Shown here: positions 56,923 through 64,000 of the stretch, piece by piece
Layout of the letters: every line of letters starts with the position of its first letter
Numbering within the stretch: the first letter of the stretch is position 1
Source: Anaerolineales bacterium
GTDB lineage: Bacteria; Chloroflexota; Anaerolineae; Anaerolineales; Villigracilaceae
Length of the DNA stretch: 64,000 bases
Reading direction: 5' to 3'
NCBI GenBank assembly: GCA_014860805.1
Contig: JACZJB010000206.1
Span: 1 to 64,000, forward strand
The notes under the pieces: generated by a model
What the model saw: only the letters and a program-made list of their open reading frames with translations
Databases searched by the model: none
Told to the model about the DNA's origin: nothing
Made by a program: the position numbers and the translations under genes

Positions 56923-58134
56923 ATGAACATCGAAGAACAAGTTGAATTATTGATGCAGGGAACGGAATACGGCGATGAGGAATTAAAGAATTCCATGACC
57001 CGTGAACTCCGCGAAAGGCTGCTGCTTGCCGAGAAGGAAAAGCGGCCTCTGCGCATCTATTGCGGATACGATCCCACGTCCACAGATTTGCATTTGGGGC
57101 ACACCATCTCCATGCGCAAGCTGCGCCAGTTTCAGGATTTGGGACATGATGTGACCTTTCTCATTGGAAGCTATACTGCTTTGGTGGGTGATCCGTCGGA
57201 CAAGAATAAGGCGCGTCCCATCCTGACCGAAGAGAAGGTGGCTGAAAATGCACTGACCTACGCTGAACAAGCCTTCCGCGTGCTTGACCGCGAAAAGACG
57301 AAGATCCGCTACAACGGTGAGTGGTTATCCAAGCTCACATTGGTGGATTTGATTCGTCTCGGTCAAAACTTCACAGTGCAGCAGTTTTTAGCGCGCGAAA
57401 ATTTTGCAAAACGTTTGGAAAAGGGCGAACCCATCTATCTGCATGAGACTTTCTATGCCTTGATGCAGGGCTACGATGCTGTGGCCATGGAGACCGATGT
57501 TCAGGTTGGCGGTTCAGACCAATTGTTCAATATCATTGTGGCAGGGCGCAAGTTGCAAGAGTCGCAGGGACAAAAACCATTGGTCGGCATTGTTACGGGT
57601 ATTTTGCCCGGCACCGATGGCGTACAAAGAATGTCCAAGTCGATTGGAAATATCGTTCCGATCAATACAGGCGCGAATGACATGTTTGGCAAGCTGATGT
57701 CAGTCCCTGATTTTGCGATGGGTACGTACATGCGTCTTGTCACGCGTTGGAGTCCGCAGGAGATCGATAAGATCGAGAAGGATGTGGCTTCCGGTGCGTT
57801 CCATCCACGGGATGCGAAGATGAAGATGGCGTGCGAGATCACCAGCATTTTCTACGGTGATGAAGAAGCCGTTGCAGCGCAGGAGAATTTCGTTAAGACC
57901 TTCCAGCAGAAAGAAATCCCTGACGAAATGCCAGAGTTTGATCTGCAAGATGGTCAAACAGTGGTTGATGTCATTCTAGCGGCGAAACTGGCGGAAAGCA
58001 AAAGCAAAGCCCGTGCTTTGATAGACCAGAAGGGAGTGCGTCTGGATGGTGAAGTGTTGGAGCGCGGCGATGCCATCTTTCCGCATCGGGGTGTTTTACA
58101 GGTGGGCAAACGAAGGTTTTTACGGGTCAAATAG
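56923..58134 (+). CDS. tyrS: Tyrosyl-tRNA synthetase (C-terminal S4 domain)
   Basis: CGYDPTSTDLHLGHTISMRKL (HIGH-like), MSKSIGN (KMSKS), C-term S4 (SKSKARALIDQKGVRLDGE); start taken as MNIEEQ after CAGGAG. Confidence 0.95.
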   Translation: MNIEEQVELLMQGTEYGDEELKNSMTRELRERLLLAEKEKRPLRIYCGYDPTSTDLHLGHTISMRKLRQFQDLGHDVTFLIGSYTALVGDPSDKNKARPILTEEKVAENALTYAEQAFRVLDREKTKIRYNGEWLSKLTLVDLIRLGQNFTVQQFLARENFAKRLEKGEPIYLHETFYALMQGYDAVAMETDVQVGGSDQLFNIIVAGRKLQESQGQKPLVGIVTGILPGTDGVQRMSKSIGNIVPINTGANDMFGKLMSVPDFAMGTYMRLVTRWSPQEIDKIEKDVASGAFHPRDAKMKMACEITSIFYGDEEAVAAQENFVKTFQQKEIPDEMPEFDLQDGQTVVDVILAAKLAESKSKARALIDQKGVRLDGEVLERGDAIFPHRGVLQVGKRRFLRVK

Positions 58135-58144
58135 AATTGAATAA

Positions 58145-58180
58145 AAAAAGAAGCAGGTAGATATCTACCTGCTTCTTTTT
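58145..58180. terminator. Bidirectional terminator, perfect 36-bp palindrome
   Basis: AAAAAGAAGCAGGTAGATATCTACCTGCTTCTTTTT. Confidence 0.9.
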
Positions 58181-58184
58181 GTTT

Positions 58185-61100
58185 TTAACCCTGTTTTCTC
58201 TCACGCTTTGCAGGTTTCTTTTTGACAGCCTCCTTCTTTTTTGAAGGAGAGGCGGAGCTGGGATTTTGCTTTCCCTTGATCAGTTTCATGAATTCATTTA
58301 ATACGTGCGGGTCAAACTGTTTACCAGACAAATCATTGATGTATTTTATAATATCAGCTTCTGCCCATGCTTTGCGATAGGGGCGATCAGAGAGGAGCGC
58401 GTCCCAAACATCTGCAATCGCAAAGATGCGTGCTGCGAGCGGTATCTCGGTGCCTTTTAAGCCGCGTGGGTATCCGCTGCCATCCCACCATTCGTGATGA
58501 CAATAAGCAATATCCAGTGTGGGGCGCAAATAGGCAATGGGATAGAGCAGGTCGTAGGCATATTGCGGGTGCTTTCTCATTTCCTCTGTTTCTTCTTCGG
58601 TCAATGGGCCAGGCTTGCGCAGAATATTGTCCGGCACGCCCATTTTTCCGATGTCATGAAGCAGTGTGCCGCGGCGGATATTGGGGATCTCAGACTCGGG
58701 AATGCCCATTTGCCGTGCCAGTTCCAAGGTTAAGTTGGTGACGCGGTTGGTGTGACCTTTCGTCTCCTTGTCCCGCAATTCAAGGGCCTTGCCCCATCCT
58801 TCCAAGGTTGTGTCGTAGGCAAGGGAAAGTTCCTGATTGCTTCGTTGTAGATTTTCAAATAACTGGGCGTTGTCGATCGCAATGGTCGCCTGACCGGCAA
58901 GGGTTTTTAGGAAATCTTTCCAATCTGCTGATGGATTGAAGTTGTACCTGAAGAAGGTTTCAATCAATCCCCTGGTTGCGCCTTTGCTGAAAAGCGGCAT
59001 GGCGAAATAGCTTTTGAAACCCTCGTGCAGCAAATATTCAGGAATTAATATGTCGTCCTCTTCTTCAATGTTTGTGATCAGGAGTTCCCGACGGTCAAGA
59101 AGGGTGCGGCTGGTCAGTTCATCTCCAATGCCGATTGGGTGTTTTGAGATGGTTAAGTTATTAAACCCAATCGATGTGTAACTGTCCAGCATTTGACTGT
59201 CTGGATTGTAGACAAGGATGCGAGCTGCGCTGGCACCCATTTTAGTGGTCAGGTATTCGGTCAAAATATTTAAGGTGATGTGCAAGTCAAGGCTGGATGT
59301 GATGGCGGTGTCCAATTCACGCAAAGCGGTCAAGCGGCGGATCTGTTCTTCGCTTTGTTGAAAAAGACTTGAACGATAAATGGCGTTTCCAGCGATATCG
59401 GCAAGCGTAGCGATCAGGCGGATGTGATGTGATTCGAACTTTCTCGTATTATTTCTGGCGATCATTATGACGCCGATCGTATTTAGTGACGTGCGTATCG
59501 GAACAGCTAGTCCGCTAGTATTGCTTTGTATAATTTTTTTATTTTCCTCAGTAACCCTTGATTCCTTCGAGAGATTTTCACTTAAGTAGAGTAACCCGCT
59601 TGAGAATACATGCCCAATAATCCCTTCGTTCGGTTTGAATTTTGATTTTGGCAGGTTTCCAAGCCATCCACTGCTGGTTTGTGTGGTTAGTTCATTAATT
59701 TCAGAATCATACAGCCAGATGGCGACTGCCGCATCGGTGTCGATACTGGACTTTATTTCTTCAAGGAGGATCGGCAGCATTTCCTTTGTATCTTTTGCCG
59801 TACGGAGCGAAAATGATACACGGTTTACCATTTCCAGCTCGTCGAGCCTTTTCCATGTTTCACTATAAAGCCTTGTATTTTCAAGGGAAGTCGCTGCCTG
59901 ATGGGCGAAGGTTTGTGCTGCGATCGCATCATCTTGTGAAAACGCTCCAGGGGTACGGCTGTCGATGGTGAGATAGCCGATCACCTGTCCGCGTGAAATG
60001 AGCGGGACACCCATCCAACCGCGGACATGTTGGGAATCCCCCCAGTTTTGAAAGCGCGTATCTTCCCTGCAATCGTCAATGATCAGTGCCTGGCCGGTCT
60101 TATTGATAATTTGACAAAGGATGTTGTTCGATGAAAAAACCTGGTCCACCGCTTTTTCAGGGTGCGGCAAACCTTTGGCGGCGGTGATGCGGACCTGATC
60201 CCCTTCGAGTTCCAATATGGATGCGCTGTCGTATGGAGCAATTCTGTACAGCCACTCAAGGATAGCGTGCTGAAGGGAGGAAAGATCCAATAAATTGGTA
60301 AGCTCTGTTGCGGCGCGCATAAGGATCTCTGCGCTTTCGCGCCGCTTCTTTTCCAATTCAAATAATCTTGCTTTTTCAATTGCTGTGGCAGCCTGATTTG
60401 CGAACGTCTGCATCAAAGTTGCGTGTTCGTCTGTAAAAGTGCCCGCTGTGCGGCTGTCGAGGTTGATAAAGCCGATCAATGAGTCTTGCGCAAACATGGC
60501 AACCGACATCCAGCCGTGGATATATTCGCTTCCTTCCCATTTCTCGAAGCGTCCATCCTTTTGAGCGTCTTCGAGAATGAGCGGTTTGGAGCTTTTTGCA
60601 ACCTCTTTCCATTTGTCCGTCATTAGAAATTTTTGCCCGGTTCGATATTGTTCGGGCAAGTTGCGTTTTGCTGTAAGTTCCAGTGTCTCATTCGATCCTT
60701 TTAACATAACGGACGCACTGTCATAGGGTGCAAGTTTTTTCGTCCAGTCTAGTAGATTTTCAAGCAGGTCGTTCATGTTCAATGTATTGGCGAGCGAAGT
60801 GGTGGCAAGGCTGAGAATTTCTGCTCCCTCTCGGCGGCTTTGTTCCAACTTAAATAAGCGGGTGTTCTCGATTGCAATAGCAGCCTGGTTTGCGAAAGTC
60901 TGGGCTATGGCGGCATGATCGTCATTGAAAAAGCCTGGGATGCGGCTGTCGAGGTTTAAAAACCCTATTACTTTATCTTGAGAAATGAGCGGAATGCCCA
61001 TCCATCCATGGATATAATTTGTCTGCTCGAATTTTATGAAACGTTCATCCTGTTGTATGTCAAAAATGATTTTCGCCCTGCGGAAATTTTCCAGCCCGCC

Positions 61101-63362
61101 CCATTTATCCAAACTCGACGTATATTTTTTGCCAATTAATTCTGCGGGAATGTTTTTTCCCGCAACGATCTCAATCTTTCCTTGATTGATCATTTCAATG
61201 GATGCGCTGTCGTAGCTGACCAGCTTTGCCAGCGAAGTGAAGATTCTTTCAGAAAGTTTCCCTAATTCGAGATTGGATGTTAATTCCACGGTTGCCTCGC
61301 GAAGGATCTCCGCTTCCAAACGACGCTTCTTTTCCGCCTCGAAGAGTTGAATCCTTTCAAGGGCATTCGCCAACCCCCCGGCAATTGTGTTCAGCAGTCT
61401 TTCGTCCCTTTCGGTAAATGTATCCAGCTTTTTGCTTTCCACATTTAGCACACCAAAAATATTTGATCCGCTTATGATCGGAACGCAAAGTTCTGAGCGT
61501 GTTTCACTGCTTATCTTAAAGTAGGAGGGTTCAAGTGAAACATCCCTCACGCGGACGGGTTGTCTTGTACTTACAACTTTACCGCCGATACTCTTTGAAA
61601 CGGGCAGCTGTGTGTCTATATTTTCGAGGTTGCTGCCCCGGTAGGAAAAATGAGGCAGCAGTGCTTCTTTTGTCTCGTTCAGAAGAAGCACCCCGCAATT
61701 ATCTGAATACAGGGAGTCCCCGATAATGTCAGTAATTTGCTGAATTAATGTATCCGAACTCCTTGCTGTTGACGCTGTTAGAGCAGCCAAATGAAGAATA
61801 CTTAACTCTCTAAATTGCTTTTGTAAGGCTGCCTCGTTCTGTTTTTGCACGCTGATATCTTGGGCAACCGCAATAATCGCATCCTGTCCGAAATACGTCC
61901 CTTTAAATAAACGCACATCTTTTGGAAAGATTTCTCCATTGCTGCGCAGACCCCAGAATTCAAATTGCTGTTGCCTCCCTTCAAATGCGGATAGGATAGC
62001 CTGGCTGATTTTCCCCATATCATTTTTACCGGGAGCGCCTAGAAACTCAGGTGTTTTTCCAATAAAGAACTCTTTAGGATATCCATATGTTTGAATAGCG
62101 CCCTCGTTGACATCAAGGAAGCGCCCATTTTTGTCTTGAATGTAGATCGCATCCTGCACAGTGTCAAACAAGCCGCGGTAGCTCATTTCACTGCTTCGTA
62201 AAGCTTCTTCTGAGATTTTCTTTTCAATGGATGTGCCAAGCGTATTTGCGGCAGCACGGAGAGCTTCAATTTCTGCCGTACTCCATTCTCGTTCGGCCTT
62301 GCAGTCATCAAAGCCAATGAACCCCCACCAATCCATCACTGCCTGAATTGGAATGCAGATCAGCGTGAAAACCCCCTGGCTTTGAAGGAGTTCCTGTTCT
62401 TCAGATGGAAAGTCCCTTATATTCCCAACTATAGGCTTGCCTTTGTCAAAATGATCAGCCCAGCGTGAAAACGCTTTGTTTTTAACGCTAATACTTTGAA
62501 ATTTGCTGCTGTTGACCTGTTGTTTTATTGTTTCATCGCGCCATTCATAAACCTGCGAGACTTGTACATTCCGATCTTCTTTTAACTCTTTTTTGAAAAT
62601 ATAAACTCGGCTGACCTCAGTTGTTTTTCCAAGTTGGGTAAGAACCTTGTCAACACTATTTTCCCAATTTGTAGAAGTTAGAAATTGTTCTGCTGAAAAA
62701 CCAACGGCGCGCAGGATTGCGTCGCGGCGTATCGAAGCATCCTCAGTTCGTTTTTGTTCAGTGATATCCAGTAGGATCCCCTGCCAGAATAGGGGAGTGC
62801 CGTCTTCTCCCCGTATGATGAATGCGTCTTCCTTTATCCAAAGATAATGACCGTCTTGATGACGCATCCTGTACTCAATATGAAAAGGTTCACCAGTTGC
62901 GTTGGTGCGGCTATCTTCGGCAAGTACACGTTCCTTGTCTTCGGGGTGAAGCGAATTTACCCAAAGATCACTGCGGTTTGCCCATTCTTCAGCCGTATAT
63001 CCAAGCAGGTCTTTTATGCGCGGGCTTATATACTGGGTTGTTTGGCCGTTGTTGAATCGATCCATGAAGATGACGGCGGGCAAATTCTCCACTAGTAGGC
63101 GGTACGGGTCCTCAGCTTCAAAGAGAGTACTTTTAACCTTTTTTTGCTCTTGGGCTTCCAGTGAAGTGTAAGAATTTTTTAATATAATGAATAATAGCAG
63201 GCTGCCTAGGATAACAAAAAAATAATTCTTAACCAGCCATGCTGCTGCAGGGGAATCAAATACCATGTTAATGAGTTTGTCGGAAAATAGAATCCATAAC
63301 ATCCCTGCTGCAAAATACGCGAGGGATATTTTTATGGCGAAAAAAAAGTTCTGTTTGTTCAT
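58185..63362 (-). CDS. Giant multi-PAS/multi-GAF HD-GYP signalling protein (1725 aa)
   Basis: Two N-terminal TM, PAS modules, several GAF modules, C-terminal HD-GYP (LLHDIGKMGV, CHHEWWDGSGYP). Confidence 0.93.
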   Translation of the reverse strand: MNKQNFFFAIKISLAYFAAGMLWILFSDKLINMVFDSPAAAWLVKNYFFVILGSLLLFIILKNSYTSLEAQEQKKVKSTLFEAEDPYRLLVENLPAVIFMDRFNNGQTTQYISPRIKDLLGYTAEEWANRSDLWVNSLHPEDKERVLAEDSRTNATGEPFHIEYRMRHQDGHYLWIKEDAFIIRGEDGTPLFWQGILLDITEQKRTEDASIRRDAILRAVGFSAEQFLTSTNWENSVDKVLTQLGKTTEVSRVYIFKKELKEDRNVQVSQVYEWRDETIKQQVNSSKFQSISVKNKAFSRWADHFDKGKPIVGNIRDFPSEEQELLQSQGVFTLICIPIQAVMDWWGFIGFDDCKAEREWSTAEIEALRAAANTLGTSIEKKISEEALRSSEMSYRGLFDTVQDAIYIQDKNGRFLDVNEGAIQTYGYPKEFFIGKTPEFLGAPGKNDMGKISQAILSAFEGRQQQFEFWGLRSNGEIFPKDVRLFKGTYFGQDAIIAVAQDISVQKQNEAALQKQFRELSILHLAALTASTARSSDTLIQQITDIIGDSLYSDNCGVLLLNETKEALLPHFSYRGSNLENIDTQLPVSKSIGGKVVSTRQPVRVRDVSLEPSYFKISSETRSELCVPIISGSNIFGVLNVESKKLDTFTERDERLLNTIAGGLANALERIQLFEAEKKRRLEAEILREATVELTSNLELGKLSERIFTSLAKLVSYDSASIEMINQGKIEIVAGKNIPAELIGKKYTSSLDKWGGLENFRRAKIIFDIQQDERFIKFEQTNYIHGWMGIPLISQDKVIGFLNLDSRIPGFFNDDHAAIAQTFANQAAIAIENTRLFKLEQSRREGAEILSLATTSLANTLNMNDLLENLLDWTKKLAPYDSASVMLKGSNETLELTAKRNLPEQYRTGQKFLMTDKWKEVAKSSKPLILEDAQKDGRFEKWEGSEYIHGWMSVAMFAQDSLIGFINLDSRTAGTFTDEHATLMQTFANQAATAIEKARLFELEKKRRESAEILMRAATELTNLLDLSSLQHAILEWLYRIAPYDSASILELEGDQVRITAAKGLPHPEKAVDQVFSSNNILCQIINKTGQALIIDDCREDTRFQNWGDSQHVRGWMGVPLISRGQVIGYLTIDSRTPGAFSQDDAIAAQTFAHQAATSLENTRLYSETWKRLDELEMVNRVSFSLRTAKDTKEMLPILLEEIKSSIDTDAAVAIWLYDSEINELTTQTSSGWLGNLPKSKFKPNEGIIGHVFSSGLLYLSENLSKESRVTEENKKIIQSNTSGLAVPIRTSLNTIGVIMIARNNTRKFESHHIRLIATLADIAGNAIYRSSLFQQSEEQIRRLTALRELDTAITSSLDLHITLNILTEYLTTKMGASAARILVYNPDSQMLDSYTSIGFNNLTISKHPIGIGDELTSRTLLDRRELLITNIEEEDDILIPEYLLHEGFKSYFAMPLFSKGATRGLIETFFRYNFNPSADWKDFLKTLAGQATIAIDNAQLFENLQRSNQELSLAYDTTLEGWGKALELRDKETKGHTNRVTNLTLELARQMGIPESEIPNIRRGTLLHDIGKMGVPDNILRKPGPLTEEETEEMRKHPQYAYDLLYPIAYLRPTLDIAYCHHEWWDGSGYPRGLKGTEIPLAARIFAIADVWDALLSDRPYRKAWAEADIIKYINDLSGKQFDPHVLNEFMKLIKGKQNPSSASPSKKKEAVKKKPAKRERKQG

Positions 63363-63486
63363 GAATTTGGTTCAAACATGCCTTTGAATCATTATAGACA
63401 TTATTGAACAAAAAATCCATGTCAAATGGATTGTAATAGGGTGTGTGGGAATCAAAACGGGTTCGCACTGCGAACCCGTTTTCAGA

Positions 63487-63557
63487 GGCGTCGACGGGAT
63501 TTGAACCCGTGAATGAGGGTTTTGCAGACCCTTGCCTTACCACTTGGCCACGACGCC
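63487..63557 (-). tRNA. tRNA-Cys (GCA)
   Basis: Reverse complement GGCGTCGTGGCCAAGTGGTAAGGCAAGGGTCTGCAAAACCCTCATTCACGGGTTCAAATCCCGTCGACGCC; 71 nt cloverleaf. Confidence 0.95.
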
Positions 63558-63616
63558 ATTTATACAATGAGGATTGCTGACTGAATTTTTTCCAATCCGC
63601 AATCCTCCATGTTTGA

Positions 63617-63687
63617 GCGGGCGATGGGATTCGAACCCACGACCTTCTCCTTGGCAAGGAGACGTACTACCACTGTACTACGCCCGC
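63617..63687 (-). tRNA. tRNA-Gly (GCC)
   Basis: Reverse complement GCGGGCGTAGTACAGTGGTAGTACGTCTCCTTGCCAAGGAGAAGGTCGTGGGTTCGAATCCCATCGCCCGC. Confidence 0.95.
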
Positions 63688-63716
63688 AGATTACGACCTG
63701 CTTACTTGGCCGAGAG

Positions 63717-63790
63717 TGCCGAGACCCAGGATCGAACTGGGGACACCGCGATTTTCAGTCGCGTGCTCTACCAACTGAGCTATCTCGGCA
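63717..63790 (-). tRNA. tRNA-Phe (GAA)
   Basis: Reverse complement TGCCGAGATAGCTCAGTTGGTAGAGCACGCGACTGAAAATCGCGGTGTCCCCAGTTCGATCCTGGGTCTCGGCA. Confidence 0.95.
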
Positions 63791-63816
63791 ATGTGTTTAG
63801 TTGTTAAGCGTCCGTG

Positions 63817-63845
63817 ATTTTACACGCAGTTATATGGATTGTCAA
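63817..63845 (-). promoter_or_regulatory. Predicted promoter of the tRNA Phe-Gly-Cys cluster
   Basis: TTGACA-N17-TAAAAT on minus strand. Confidence 0.75.
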
Positions 63846-63894
63846 GAAAAGAGTTGAGCAATATACGTTTCTATGTATCCTTGGATACTCATTC

Positions 63895-63923
63895 TTGACT
63901 TTTTACGCCCGATTCGATATAAT
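63895..63923 (+). promoter_or_regulatory. Predicted promoter of the gene starting at about 63995
   Basis: TTGACT-N17-TATAAT; downstream CTGTCC-aaa-GGGACAG hairpin and AGGAGAGAAGA ATGGCA at window end. Confidence 0.7.
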
Positions 63924-64000
63924 TTTAGGTCGCTGTCCAAAGGGACAGTTAAAACCGTTTCATCATTCAGCCAAACAAAGTCAGGAGAGAAGAATGGCAT

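Noticed and set aside
63268-63807. Track ORFs 63268..63657 (-), 63574..63807 (+), 63609..63800 (+)
   Set aside because: They read through the tRNA-Cys, tRNA-Gly and tRNA-Phe genes and have no protein family features.
1-64000. CRISPR arrays, rRNA genes, IS elements/transposases, prophage
   Set aside because: No regular direct-repeat arrays, rRNA sequence, DDE/Y1 transposase or phage structural genes were recognised; the only recombinase-like gene (17040..17939) appears catalytically inactive and is not flanked by obvious att-like repeats.
63995-64000. Gene starting ATGGCA at the right edge
   Set aside because: Only two codons are inside the window, so no product can be assigned.

Overview
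The window looks like a chromosomal segment of a Chloroflexota (probably Anaerolineae-type) bacterium; this taxonomic guess is inferred from gene content only. It is gene-dense and contains: (1) a carotenoid/light-response cluster (about 2.8-14.3 kb) with a fused lycopene cyclase, cytochrome P450, photolyase, MFS, SDR, a DICT-like protein, a CarH/LitR-like B12-MerR photoreceptor, crtI, and a divergent crtB; (2) envelope and signalling genes (LCP, LysM, histidine-kinase-like protein, TPR); (3) a CysO/CysM/Mec-type cysteine and sulfur-carrier cluster (25.1-32.3 kb); (4) tandem lspA genes, rluD, ltaE, alr; (5) GGDEF and HD-GYP signalling proteins; (6) punA, ftsK, lgt, an ABC exporter, HNH, tyrS; (7) three minus-strand tRNA genes (Phe, Gly, Cys) at the right edge. 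No CRISPR array, rRNA or clear transposon was seen. The most notable signals are two short ORFs absent from the supplied track that look like ribosome-mediated attenuators. One is MSGKSFVNKYYYHAAT* (Tyr-Tyr-Tyr) upstream of tyrS, with a complete set of protector/antiterminator/terminator pairings. The other is MKSSNLYLHCLCLSRGS* (Cys codons) upstream of a cysteine synthase gene. A third strong signal is a perfect 13-bp inverted repeat covering both -35 boxes of the divergent crtI/crtB promoters, next to the predicted B12 photoreceptor. Also notable are a tyrosine-recombinase-like protein lacking its catalytic Tyr and a histidine-kinase-like protein whose H-box His is Gln. All family calls come from reading motifs; no database search was run.
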